Assembly: GCF_003286915.1 (NCBI RefSeq)
Contig: NZ_QMFY01000002.1
Location: forward strand, 521,999-585,998
Direction of reading: 5' to 3'
DNA: 64,000 bases
Origin: Pseudochryseolinea flava
GTDB taxonomy: Bacteria > Bacteroidota > Bacteroidia > Cytophagales > Cyclobacteriaceae
The notes under the pieces were generated by a model, which saw only the letters and a list, made by a program, of their open reading frames with translations, had not been told where the DNA came from and made no database searches. Of the stretch, positions 46,702 through 54,489 are shown in pieces. The first letter of the stretch is position 1; every line of letters starts with the position of its first letter. The position numbers and the translations under genes are program-made.

Positions 46702-48123
46702 ATGAGCAACGGCAACACACCAGCACAACCCATAGAAACTTTTCGTGACAGTATCGCAACGGTAGACGAAAAAGGTAAGCGCGTTTGGATTTATCCGAAG
46801 AAACCTTCCGGGTTCTATCACCGCTGGAGAATCGTGGTTTCGGTCGTGCTACTTGCGCTGTTGTTCGGTGGCCCTTTCATGAAGATGAACGGTCACCCCC
46901 TCTTTCTCTTCAACATCATCGAAAGAAAATTCATCCTCTTTGGTCAGGCATTCTGGCCACAAGACTTTTTCATACTCGCTGTCGTTTTGATCACGTTCTT
47001 TGTTTTCATCATCCTCTTCACCGTGGTGTTCGGTCGCGTATGGTGTGGGTGGATGTGTCCTCAAACACTGTTTATGGAAATGGTGTTCAGAAAAATCGAA
47101 TATTGGATTGAAGGTGACGCACCTGCACAAAGACGACTCGCACAAGCGCCATGGACCTTCGAGAAAATTTGGAAGAAAACAACAAAGCACTTCATCTTTG
47201 CGATAATCTCTATCATCATTGCACATACCGTGATGGCCTACATCATCGGCATTGATGAAACATTTCAGATTGTTACCCAGACACCAGCAGAGAACATCAC
47301 TGGCTTCATCACACTGCTCGTTTTTACGGCTCTTTTCTACGGCATCTACGCTAAGTTTCGAGAACAAGCCTGCATCGCGGTGTGTCCTTACGGTAGACTG
47401 CAGGGCGTGTTGCTTACAAAAGAGTCGATCGTTGTTGCGTATGACTGGCTCCGCGGTGAACCTCGTGGTCATCTCAAAAAAAGCAACATCACTTTAAATA
47501 CCGGCGACTGCATTGACTGCAAACTCTGCGTTCATGTATGTCCAACAGGAATAGACATTCGTAATGGCACACAGATGGAATGCGTTAACTGTACGGCCTG
47601 CATCGATGCATGCGACGACGTGATGATTAAAATCGGCAAACCGACTGGCCTCATTCGCTTTGCATCGTTTCAAAGTATCACAGACGGCATCACAAAAATC
47701 ATTTCCAATCGTGTTATTGGATATTCGGTCGTACTCGCCGCACTCATCGGTATCTTAAGCTTCGTTCTCATTACGCGCTCTGATGTAGAAGCGACCATTC
47801 TGAAAGTGCCCGGCACATTATATCAGCGTGAAGAAAACTTCATCACGAATTTGTATAACGTCGAGCTGATCAATAAAACGTTCGACGCCATGACAATCGA
47901 ACTACGCCTGGTATCTCCCGAAGATGGTGTACTTCAAAAAGCCGACGGCAAAAAGATTAACCTTAATCCAGAGGGCTTTTCCAAAAGTATATACTTCGTC
48001 AAAATTCCGGCAGATCAAATCACCAGTGCAAAAACGGTTATTACACTGGACGTCTATGCCAACGATAAACACATCGAGACAATTAAAGCAAAATTCATCG
48101 GACCTCTATCAAACCAGAAATAG
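46702..48123 (+). CDS. ccoG: cbb3 oxidase assembly iron-sulfur protein CcoG
   Basis: This 473-residue membrane protein has five helices, the membrane-edge motifs RVWCGWMCPQT and CIAVCPYGRLQ, and two [4Fe-4S] motifs of the ferredoxin type (CIDCKLCVHVCPTG and CVNCTACIDACDD, about residues 272-310). A C-terminal Ig-like domain follows. CcoG reduces copper for insertion into cbb3 oxidase. It lies between ccoP and ccoH. Confidence 0.94.
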   Translation: MSNGNTPAQPIETFRDSIATVDEKGKRVWIYPKKPSGFYHRWRIVVSVVLLALLFGGPFMKMNGHPLFLFNIIERKFILFGQAFWPQDFFILAVVLITFFVFIILFTVVFGRVWCGWMCPQTLFMEMVFRKIEYWIEGDAPAQRRLAQAPWTFEKIWKKTTKHFIFAIISIIIAHTVMAYIIGIDETFQIVTQTPAENITGFITLLVFTALFYGIYAKFREQACIAVCPYGRLQGVLLTKESIVVAYDWLRGEPRGHLKKSNITLNTGDCIDCKLCVHVCPTGIDIRNGTQMECVNCTACIDACDDVMIKIGKPTGLIRFASFQSITDGITKIISNRVIGYSVVLAALIGILSFVLITRSDVEATILKVPGTLYQREENFITNLYNVELINKTFDAMTIELRLVSPEDGVLQKADGKKINLNPEGFSKSIYFVKIPADQITSAKTVITLDVYANDKHIETIKAKFIGPLSNQK

Positions 48124-48124
48124 T

Positions 48125-48550
48125 ATGACAATCGGAAAATGGATCATCGTTGCCTTCATTCTTTTCGCAAGCTTCATCGCCACACTGGTGACTGTATGCA
48201 TGCGCCAAGATATAAGTCTAGTATCTAAAAACTACTACAAAGAAGAACTACAATACCAAGAACGGATTGCACAAGAAAACAACACCGCATCCTTAACGCA
48301 GAAGCCATCTATCGTAATTCGCAAAAACCAACTGGAAGTTTCCTTTCACGACAACAAACCCGACAGTGGAACCTTGATATTATTCTGTCCCGCGAATGAA
48401 AAAATGGACCGCCGATATGATCTCTCAAAAGCAACCGAAGCTGTTTCTCAGTTCGATCTGGAAGGGCTACAAAAAGGAATGTATCGGGCTAAACTGCAGT
48501 GGACAACACGTGGCAAACAACACTATCAAGAAGAAATAATATACCTGTAA
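48125..48550 (+). CDS. ccoH: CcoH/FixH-family protein
   Basis: This 141-residue protein starts at the ATG at 48125, one base after the ccoG stop; the longer frame overlapping ccoG is a shadow extension. It has an N-terminal membrane helix (WIIVAFILFASFIATLVTV) followed by NYYKEELQYQERIAQENN, the FixH hallmark, and a periplasmic beta domain. It helps assemble the cbb3 complex. It ends 1 bp before the SafE/HupE-like gene. Confidence 0.88.
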   Translation: MTIGKWIIVAFILFASFIATLVTVCMRQDISLVSKNYYKEELQYQERIAQENNTASLTQKPSIVIRKNQLEVSFHDNKPDSGTLILFCPANEKMDRRYDLSKATEAVSQFDLEGLQKGMYRAKLQWTTRGKQHYQEEIIYL

Positions 48551-48551
48551 A

Positions 48552-49235
48552 ATGTTCGTCACTGCACTCATCATGGGATTTACAGGAAGTCTGCACTGCA
48601 TCAGCATGTGTAGTCCATTGTCCATGGCTGTTACAAACGGTAGTCGCCGCATTTTGATCACCAAGCTAACGTATAATCTTGGTCGCATTCTAACGTATGG
48701 GCTATTGGGTGGCGTGATCGGCACATTTGGGTGGCTTCTGCCCTTCTCCACATTCCAACATACTTTTTCTATCGTACTCGGAATATTATTATTGACAACA
48801 GCCATCGTCGGAATGAACAACGTCCAAGTTCCGTTGATATCCAAAACGTTGGGCAAACTTAGCCTGATGTTAAAGACTACTTTTTCTGCGGTCTTGAAAA
48901 GAAAAAACACTTTCACAACGCTCTTGCTAGGCGCACTCAATGGTTTGCTTCCCTGCGGACTCACATTTATCGCCCTCACCTTTTCTTCGACATTAGGAAA
49001 CCCGATAAGCAGTGCAACATTCATGATCATCTTCGGATTGGGCACCCTGCCTGCCATGATAGGTGCCGCAGGAATGTTACAATTTCTTGTACGTCGTTTC
49101 CATCTCAACCTCCGAAAAGTTACAACAGCAATGCTTGTAATCTCCGGATGCCTCTTAATTGCCCGTGTATTAATGGTACATGAACACCATACAAAACAAC
49201 ATCTTGGCGAAGACATCGTAGTGTGCGGGAGGTAG
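48552..49235 (+). CDS. SafE/HupE-like membrane protein (sulfite exporter TauE/SafE-type, UreH domain)
   Basis: This 227-residue protein has six helices and the UreH/DsbD-like features [12 protein letters not shown] near the start and [13 protein letters not shown] in the middle. Paired Cys-Ser-Met-Cys and Pro-Cys-Gly positions suggest metal or thiol handling. Genes of this kind regularly close cbb3 operons in Bacteroidota and may act in copper or cytochrome c maturation, but the role is unproven. The C-terminus is His-rich (HEHHTKQH). It converges on the response-regulator gene across a TATTGGG repeat. Confidence 0.87.
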   Translation: MFVTALIMGFTGSLHCISMCSPLSMAVTNGSRRILITKLTYNLGRILTYGLLGGVIGTFGWLLPFSTFQHTFSIVLGILLLTTAIVGMNNVQVPLISKTLGKLSLMLKTTFSAVLKRKNTFTTLLLGALNGLLPCGLTFIALTFSSTLGNPISSATFMIIFGLGTLPAMIGAAGMLQFLVRRFHLNLRKVTTAMLVISGCLLIARVLMVHEHHTKQHLGEDIVVCGR

Positions 49236-49377
49236 GTATTGGGTATTGGGTATTGGGTATTGGGTATTGGGAATTGGGCATTGGGGCTTGGGTATTGGGT
49301 ATTGGGTATTGGTATTGGGTATTGGGTAATTGGGAATTGGGCACTGGGGCTTCGGTATTGGGCATTGGATAATTGGG
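49235..49377. repeat. TATTGGG heptamer repeat array
   Basis: About twenty imperfect copies of the 7-mer TATTGGG (variants AATTGGG, CATTGGG, GCTTGGG) fill the gap between two convergent genes. On the plus strand the regularly spaced GGG runs with 4-base loops could form G-quadruplexes. There is no other gene in this stretch. Confidence 0.95.
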
Positions 49378-49384
49378 ATTCTTA

Positions 49385-49407
49385 AATACCTAATACCTAA
49401 TACCTAA
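49385..49407. repeat. Short TACCTAA repeat at the end of the regulator gene
   Basis: Three 7-bp copies of a TACCTAA/TACCTAA-like unit overlap the last codons and stop of the gene at 49390-50448. The last residues of that protein (VLGIRY) are encoded by it, so the repeat seems to have invaded or grown into the 3' end. Confidence 0.7.
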
Positions 49408-50448
49408 CACAACTTTTTCAAGTTTTTGTGGATGAAGGATCTTTATCTTACCGGATTCGATTTCGATGAGGCCATCATCTTTGAAGTCTGATAGGACACG
49501 AATCACAGATTCGGATGCAGTGCCTACGATTTTCGCTAAGTCTTCGCGTGAAATGGCGATCACTGATTTAGCATCCTTCAGCGCAACAGATTTTAACAAT
49601 GCTTCTGCTGTTCTTTGTCGAACGGAATTATAAGCGAGGTGAAGCAACTGTGTTTCGCGTTCACTTACTTTTTTGCACAGCATCTTGATAAAGGTAGAAG
49701 AAACGTCATGATGGCTTTGAATCATCAGCAAGAAATCGTGTCGTGGGATAACGACAATCTCGCAATCCTGCATGGCTACGGCCGATTCTTTATAGGCATC
49801 ATTTTCTAATATCGGTTCATAACCAAAAAAATCATTTGTCTGGTAAAGATGCATGATCAACTCTTTTCCATCGGGATGTGACTTAAATGTTTTGACATTA
49901 CCAGACTGGATGAAAAATACATTCATGGGTGTATCACCCTCGGCAAAAATTTCTGATTTCTTTTTGAACGACTTCACCTTCCGATCTTTCGCTAAATCTT
50001 TCAAGTTCAATACGCGTCGTGCGTCTTGAATGAAGTTATTCAATCCTTCCGATGTAGACTCATATACCTTTTGCTGCATCTCATGTTTGCGCAGTCTCGC
50101 TTCGATCGCATTCAACAGATCGGTATCGTCGTAAGGCTTTGTTAGATAATCGTCGGCACCGAGGTTCATCCCCTTTCGAATATCAGTCTTCTCGGTCTTC
50201 GCCGTGAGGAAGATGAATGGTATGCTCGCCGTTTCTGGCTTCTTACTCAAAATATGTAACACGCCATAACCGTCAAGTTCCGGCATCATGATATCGCAGA
50301 TGATTAAATCCGGATTCTCGCGCTGTGCTAACTCGACGCCCACTTTTCCGTTTTCAGCGGTCACTACATTGTAACTGGCAAGCGATAATATTTCACTTGT
50401 GTTTTCACGTACTTCGTGATTATCCTCAATCAATAAAATCTTCTTCAT
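49390..50448 (-). CDS. Response regulator with CRP/FNR-type effector: REC - cNMP-like domain - HTH
   Basis: This 352-residue protein has a receiver domain (1-120; phosphoacceptor Asp52 in CDIMMPELDG, Thr82 in FLTAKT, Lys in YLTKP). A cyclic-nucleotide-type beta roll (about 155-270, IFAEGDTPMNVFFIQSGNV) and a CRP-type winged helix (about 275-345) follow. The recognition helix TASESVIRVLSDF keeps the Glu and Arg that in CRP/FNR contact the TGA half-site, matching the local CTGA-N6-TCAG sites. It has no FNR-type iron-sulfur cysteine cluster, so the signal should come from the kinase 6 bp upstream. It probably activates the cbb3 and stress genes. Confidence 0.93.
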   Translation of the reverse strand: MKKILLIEDNHEVRENTSEILSLASYNVVTAENGKVGVELAQRENPDLIICDIMMPELDGYGVLHILSKKPETASIPFIFLTAKTEKTDIRKGMNLGADDYLTKPYDDTDLLNAIEARLRKHEMQQKVYESTSEGLNNFIQDARRVLNLKDLAKDRKVKSFKKKSEIFAEGDTPMNVFFIQSGNVKTFKSHPDGKELIMHLYQTNDFFGYEPILENDAYKESAVAMQDCEIVVIPRHDFLLMIQSHHDVSSTFIKMLCKKVSERETQLLHLAYNSVRQRTAEALLKSVALKDAKSVIAISREDLAKIVGTASESVIRVLSDFKDDGLIEIESGKIKILHPQKLEKVVLGIRY

Positions 50449-50454
50449 ATTCTA

Positions 50455-51684
50455 TCACATGGGTATAACAACTTTAAAAACACTGCCTTTTCCATAGGTA
50501 CTTGAAAAGGAAATTTTACCATTTAAGAGTTCCACATATCGCCGAACGATATTAAGTCCTAAGCCTGTGCCTTGAATGTTACCAGCATTGCTCGCACGGA
50601 AAAATCTATCGAACATGTGTTTCTGATCTTCCTCCGGAATACCGATACCTTCGTCGCGTATGAGAAAATTAATATGCATATTCTCAATGGAGCAGGTCAC
50701 CGAAATAGACTTTTCTTCTTCAGAATATTTACTCGCATTGGAAATAAGATTGAACAAAATATTTCGCAAAATGCGCTGATCGCTGTTGACTACAACGGAT
50801 GGAATCTCGTTTACCATGAGCGATTGTCCATGTTTGAGCGTCGGCGTTAGTTCTTCTTTTACTTCATGAAGAAAATCATTCAACACAAAGTTTTCCTTTA
50901 CCATTTCGACTTTCCCTTCTTCGAGTTTGCCCAACGACAGAAAATCATTTAGAATACCTGTCAGGTGATTTACCGAAGATTTTATACGCAGCACGTGTTT
51001 GTCAACTTTTTCTCCTTCTTGTCGCTCATTGTACTGCTTAATGAGTGACGCCGAACTCATGATGGTGCTCAGTGGCGTTCTAAACTCATGCGAGGCTATC
51101 GAGACGAATTTTGATTTCAGCTCATTAAGCTCGCGCTCACGATCAAGCGCCTTATGCGCATCTTCTTCTGCACGTTTCCGTTCGATCACCTCTTTCTCCA
51201 AGGCGTGAATCGTTGCATTAAGGTCTTCCGTGCGCGACTGAACTTTCTTTTCCAACTCCGACGCATAGACCAAGAGTTGTTCTTCACTTCGCCGCAATGC
51301 TTCTTCCTGTTTCTTTCGCTCGCTCACATCGCTGATGAATGCCATCACAAGCAATTCGCCTTCGATATTGGTGTGACTCAAACTTACCGCCACAGGAAAT
51401 GTCGAACCGTCGTTTCGTCGTGCTACAAGATCCCGCCCCATACCCATAGGCCGTGGCTCCGGATGCGCCGTAAATCCTTCCCGGTATTTTACATGCCGTG
51501 ACCGAACACTTTCTGGCAATAAATCTTCGACCAAGAGACCGCGAAGCATGTCCTTCTCATACCCGAACATCCGCTCGGACACCGGATTGGCAAGCAAAAT
51601 GCGACCATCGCGATCGACCATGATAATAGCCTCCACTGAGCTCTGAAAGATTTGACGGAAGGTTTCGTTAGCGAGAAATGGCAT
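50455..51684 (-). CDS. PAS-domain sensor histidine kinase, possibly FixL-like
   Basis: This 409-residue soluble kinase is read from the ATG at 51684; the longer frame to 51759 runs through palindrome D and would be upstream of the promoter. It has a PAS domain (1-125), a coiled coil, HisKA with His199 in SIASHEFRTPLS, and HATPase_c with RDEGIGIPEED and GTGLGLNIV. In the PAS, His64 and Arg84 are 20 residues apart before DGSTFP, the same spacing as the heme His and Arg of FixL, so oxygen sensing is possible. Similar PAS sequences without heme exist. It forms an operon with the REC-CRP regulator. Confidence 0.93.
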   Translation of the reverse strand: MPFLANETFRQIFQSSVEAIIMVDRDGRILLANPVSERMFGYEKDMLRGLLVEDLLPESVRSRHVKYREGFTAHPEPRPMGMGRDLVARRNDGSTFPVAVSLSHTNIEGELLVMAFISDVSERKKQEEALRRSEEQLLVYASELEKKVQSRTEDLNATIHALEKEVIERKRAEEDAHKALDRERELNELKSKFVSIASHEFRTPLSTIMSSASLIKQYNERQEGEKVDKHVLRIKSSVNHLTGILNDFLSLGKLEEGKVEMVKENFVLNDFLHEVKEELTPTLKHGQSLMVNEIPSVVVNSDQRILRNILFNLISNASKYSEEEKSISVTCSIENMHINFLIRDEGIGIPEEDQKHMFDRFFRASNAGNIQGTGLGLNIVRRYVELLNGKISFSSTYGKGSVFKVVIPM

Positions 51685-51690
51685 AATAAT

Positions 51691-51698
51691 CAAACATA
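51691..51698 (-). promoter_or_regulatory. -7 promoter box of the kinase-regulator operon
   Basis: The minus strand reads TATGTTTG, matching TAnnTTTG, with its 5' end 29.5 bp from the centre of palindrome D. The ATG at 51684 lies only about 7 bp past the box, so the transcript would be almost leaderless. Confidence 0.65.
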
Positions 51699-51720
51699 AC
51701 GCCTTCAATATAAAAAACGC

Positions 51721-51734
51721 CTGACAAAAATCAG
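51721..51734. promoter_or_regulatory. FNR/CRP-type palindrome D, bidirectional
   Basis: CTGACAAAAATCAG is a perfect CTGA/TCAG dyad centred at 51727.5. It lies 51.5 bp upstream of the rightward -7 box (51779) and 29.5 bp upstream of the leftward one (51698), repeating both spacings found elsewhere in the window. Confidence 0.8.
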
Positions 51735-51778
51735 TCCTCCCGCTGACCACCATCGTCATTTTAGGGTTAAGGGACCTT

Positions 51779-51786
51779 TAAATTTG
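51779..51786 (+). promoter_or_regulatory. -7 promoter box of the usp-membrane protein operon
   Basis: TAAATTTG matches TAnnTTTG and lies 16 bp before the ATG at 51803, 51.5 bp downstream of the centre of palindrome D. Confidence 0.65.
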
Positions 51787-51802
51787 TAGAATACTTAATG
51801 TT

Positions 51803-52252
51803 ATGAGGACCATTCTCTGTGTAATCGACCTAACAGAACCGACGCTTCAGGTATTGCGTTTCGCGGCAGACCTCGCAAAGGCGCAGAAGGCTTACCTGTC
51901 CATTCTGTTTCCCTATCGACTGATCACGCAAGGCAACCATGCCGATGCCAGTAAACTTCGGGCAAATCTAGAGCAACAAGCCTTCACCAATTTCGGTGCG
52001 TTCAAAAACAATATTCCAGCACTAGACTCCATTCCTTTCGAATTCAAACCCGAGATTGGTTTTGCCGGATACATCATCGGTTCTTTTGTACGTCGCCATG
52101 ACGTCGCTATGGTAATCATCGGCCAAGATCAAGCACGAACAATCAATGACAGCAACGGCATGTCGCTTGAACATCTCATTGAAAATTTAAAGGTGCCCGT
52201 CACCATTATTCCTGAAGAAAGCGCTGTGAAAGCATCGATCGAATCATTATGA
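51803..52252 (+). CDS. Universal stress protein, single domain
   Basis: This 149-residue UspA-fold protein begins with the ILCVIDLTEPTLQVLRFAADLAKAQKA strand-helix and ends with LIENLKVPVTIIPEE. The usual nucleotide loop (Gly-x2-Gly-x9-Gly-Ser) is replaced by GQDQARTINDSNGMSLEHL, so ATP binding is unlikely. It is the first gene after the bidirectional palindrome D and overlaps the next gene by 4 bp (ATGA). Confidence 0.85.
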   Translation: MRTILCVIDLTEPTLQVLRFAADLAKAQKAYLSILFPYRLITQGNHADASKLRANLEQQAFTNFGAFKNNIPALDSIPFEFKPEIGFAGYIIGSFVRRHDVAMVIIGQDQARTINDSNGMSLEHLIENLKVPVTIIPEESAVKASIESL

Positions 52253-52701
52253 CAACAGCATCACGTAAACAATTGAGCACAAGTTGGATCGCCAATTTGA
52301 CTTTCCTATGGATTGGATTTGTTTGTGCGATCAGTTTCATGGAAGCCTGGCTAAAATTTCAGGCACCAGGCATGACATTAACGTTAGGGCTATCGGTTGG
52401 CAAAATTGTATTTGCTGCGCTTAATCGTGTAGAAATTACGTTGAGTGTTTTCATTTGGATCTTCTTCATCGTCGGAAATTTATTTCGAAGCAAATCATTG
52501 TTGATTTATATTGTGATCACTGTCATTCTGTTGATCCAAACATTTTGGTTATTGCCCGCGTTGAGTGCGCGCATTGACCTGTACACAGCAGGACAAACAC
52601 CACCTGCTTCCAACTTACACTTCTATTTTATTGCGTTTGAAGCGATGAAGGTCGTTGCCCTGATCGTCTTGGGCGTAATGAATCGCGTCGCGCAGAAATA
52701 A
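52249..52701 (+). CDS. Four-helix membrane protein of unknown function
   Basis: This 150-residue protein has four predicted membrane helices (about 15-35, 55-80, 90-108 and 125-145) and no recognisable catalytic motif. Its overlap with the usp gene (ATGA) and their shared low-oxygen-type promoter place it in the local regulon. It resembles small DoxX/DUF4149-like proteins only in topology. I assign no function. Confidence 0.75.
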   Translation: MTTASRKQLSTSWIANLTFLWIGFVCAISFMEAWLKFQAPGMTLTLGLSVGKIVFAALNRVEITLSVFIWIFFIVGNLFRSKSLLIYIVITVILLIQTFWLLPALSARIDLYTAGQTPPASNLHFYFIAFEAMKVVALIVLGVMNRVAQK

Positions 52702-52819
52702 AATAAGACTTTACCATTTCCGTGATGCCGCGTGCTCAGTGCGCGTATTACACATTTCATAACCATCTTCGGTTGTCCGTGTGTGTTCCATTGCCTTGTC
52801 TTGCCTGTTTCGTTAAATT

Positions 52820-52827
52820 TAATTTTG
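52820..52827 (+). promoter_or_regulatory. Candidate -7 promoter box for the YCII-ECF pair
   Basis: TAATTTTG matches TAnnTTTG and has a TTG 16 bp upstream. A second possible element, TGTCCTATTCC at 52834-52844, is closer to the ATG at 52900 and could belong to the ECF sigma factor encoded downstream; I cannot decide. Confidence 0.35.
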
Positions 52828-52899
52828 TTTCGATGTCCTATTCCGGCAATCTCGATTGTCATAGCGATGTAAATAATTACTTCACTAAAATCTAAAACG

Positions 52900-53253
52900 A
52901 TGAAAGAGTTTATGTTGATTTTTCGGCACGAGGATGGAAAAAAGGTGGCTTCCCCGGAACAAATCCAACAATGGATGAAAGAAACCATGGATTGGATTGC
53001 GGGCATTTCGGCGCAGCACAAATTTGTCGGTGGTAATGGACTACTATTCGATGACGCTAAAATTGTGGGTCACAAAGGCGTGGTAACGAACGGGCCATAC
53101 GGCGACATCAAAGAAACCTTGGGAGGTTACATCATTGTGAAAGCAGACGATGTTAATGAAGCCGTTGCATTTGCAAAAGGTTGTCCCGTGCTTGTTGGTG
53201 ATGGCAATACCGTGGAAGTTCGCATGCTTGCTAAAGGCGACGGACTTCATTGA
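52900..53253 (+). CDS. YCII-related (DGPF domain) protein
   Basis: This 117-residue protein has the ferredoxin-like YCII fold: MKEFMLIFRHED strand, WMKETMDWI helix and the family signature TNGPYGDIKETLGGYIIVKADD, where the DGPF motif appears as NGPY. The function of DGPF proteins is unknown. They are almost always encoded beside ECF42-type sigma factors, and here the sigma gene starts 3 bp downstream. Confidence 0.9.
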   Translation: MKEFMLIFRHEDGKKVASPEQIQQWMKETMDWIAGISAQHKFVGGNGLLFDDAKIVGHKGVVTNGPYGDIKETLGGYIIVKADDVNEAVAFAKGCPVLVGDGNTVEVRMLAKGDGLH

Positions 53254-53256
53254 GCA

Positions 53257-54486
53257 ATGAAACAAGATCAGCTCATACCGAATTTGTTCAGAACAGAGTA
53301 CAGCAAAATTGTTGCTGTACTCTGTAAACATTTCGGCGTTACATTTATCGATCACGCTGAAGATATCGCAAGCGATAGTTTTTTAAAAGCTATGCAAACT
53401 TGGCCGTTCGAAGGCATCCCTGAAAAACCAACGGCATGGCTATACACTGTTGCGAAAAATAAAGCATTTAACCTGTTGCTTCGCCGGCAAACGTATGAAG
53501 CCAACGTACTCACGGCGTGGACGGACATGAACGATTGTTCCATCACGCTTGACTTATCAGAGGATAATATTCAAGACAGTCAGTTAAGAATGATCTTTGC
53601 GATATGTCATCCCACGCTTCCAAAAGAATCTCAAATCGCATTGGCACTTCGTATACTCTGCGGGTTTGGTATTGATGAAATTGCAACGGCATTTTTGACC
53701 AGCCGCGACACGATCAATAAAAGACTTTCGCGCGCCAAAGACAAATTTCGAAACGCCAACGTGACACTTGAATTTCCTGAGGGAAATACACTCATCACAC
53801 GGCTAGACGCCGTATTGATCACGCTATACCTACTCTTCAGCGAAGGGTATTACTCCGAGAATAACGAACGCCTCGTGAATGAAGAATTTTGTTTTGAAGC
53901 AATGCGACTTGCACATTTACTAACCTTATCTAACGAAACGTGCCGTCCAGAAACAAATGCACTCCTCGCGTTAATGTGTTTTCAAGCATCACGTTTGAAA
54001 GCGAGAACCGATCATTCAGGAGCGTTAATTTTCTACGAAGAACAAGATACTACCCTTTGGGATATGGCGTTGATCGCTGAAGGCACGCGTTACCTTCATG
54101 AGGCAAGCACCGGAAATACGGTATCGCGATATCATCTCGAGGCAGCGATTGCGTATTGGTACACGCGAAAGGAAAATGCCGAGGAGAAATGGCAGAATAT
54201 TTTAACACTCTACGATCAGCTTTTAACAGTTGAATACTCTCCTATCGCGGCGATGAATCGTACCTTTGCGCTAGCACAAGTAAAAGGAAATGCAACCGCG
54301 ATTGTTGAAGCCGAAAAATTAAAGCTTGAAGAGAATCTATTCTATTTTGTATTACTGGGTGAGCTTTACAGACCACTTGATGGCGAGAAAGCGAAGTTGC
54401 ACTTTGAACGCGCCCTCACGTTAGCAAAGACACAGCGCGATCGTCAATCGATTCAACGAAAGCTAAACGGTGTAGTAGCTTCGTAA
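53257..54486 (+). CDS. ECF42-type RNA polymerase sigma factor with C-terminal TPR extension
   Basis: This 409-residue protein has sigma region 2 (about 10-85: AEDIASDSFLKAMQTWPFEGIPEKP, TAWLYTVAKNKAFNLLLRR) and region 4 (about 110-170: LALRILCGFGIDEIATAFLTSRDTINKRLSRAKDKFR). A long helical extension (about 180-400) is the DUF6596/TPR-like tail of the ECF42 group. In this group the tail is required for activity and the target is the neighbouring DGPF gene. The stop is 3 bp from the stop of the convergent DUF1080 gene. Confidence 0.93.
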   Translation: MKQDQLIPNLFRTEYSKIVAVLCKHFGVTFIDHAEDIASDSFLKAMQTWPFEGIPEKPTAWLYTVAKNKAFNLLLRRQTYEANVLTAWTDMNDCSITLDLSEDNIQDSQLRMIFAICHPTLPKESQIALALRILCGFGIDEIATAFLTSRDTINKRLSRAKDKFRNANVTLEFPEGNTLITRLDAVLITLYLLFSEGYYSENNERLVNEEFCFEAMRLAHLLTLSNETCRPETNALLALMCFQASRLKARTDHSGALIFYEEQDTTLWDMALIAEGTRYLHEASTGNTVSRYHLEAAIAYWYTRKENAEEKWQNILTLYDQLLTVEYSPIAAMNRTFALAQVKGNATAIVEAEKLKLEENLFYFVLLGELYRPLDGEKAKLHFERALTLAKTQRDRQSIQRKLNGVVAS

Positions 54487-54489
54487 GTG

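Noticed and set aside
46849..47472. 207-codon antisense frame within ccoG
   Set aside because: It is fully antisense to a well-supported gene and its composition is arbitrary.
48467..49216. 249-codon antisense frame over the SafE/HupE-like gene
   Set aside because: It lies on the wrong strand of a gene with clear membrane helices and conserved motifs.
49235..49377. Possible CRISPR-like array
   Set aside because: The units are only 7 bp and directly adjacent, with no spacers and no cas genes.
49390..50448. Reading the regulator as an oxygen-sensing iron-sulfur FNR
   Set aside because: The N-terminal cysteine cluster of FNR is absent; a receiver domain is present instead.
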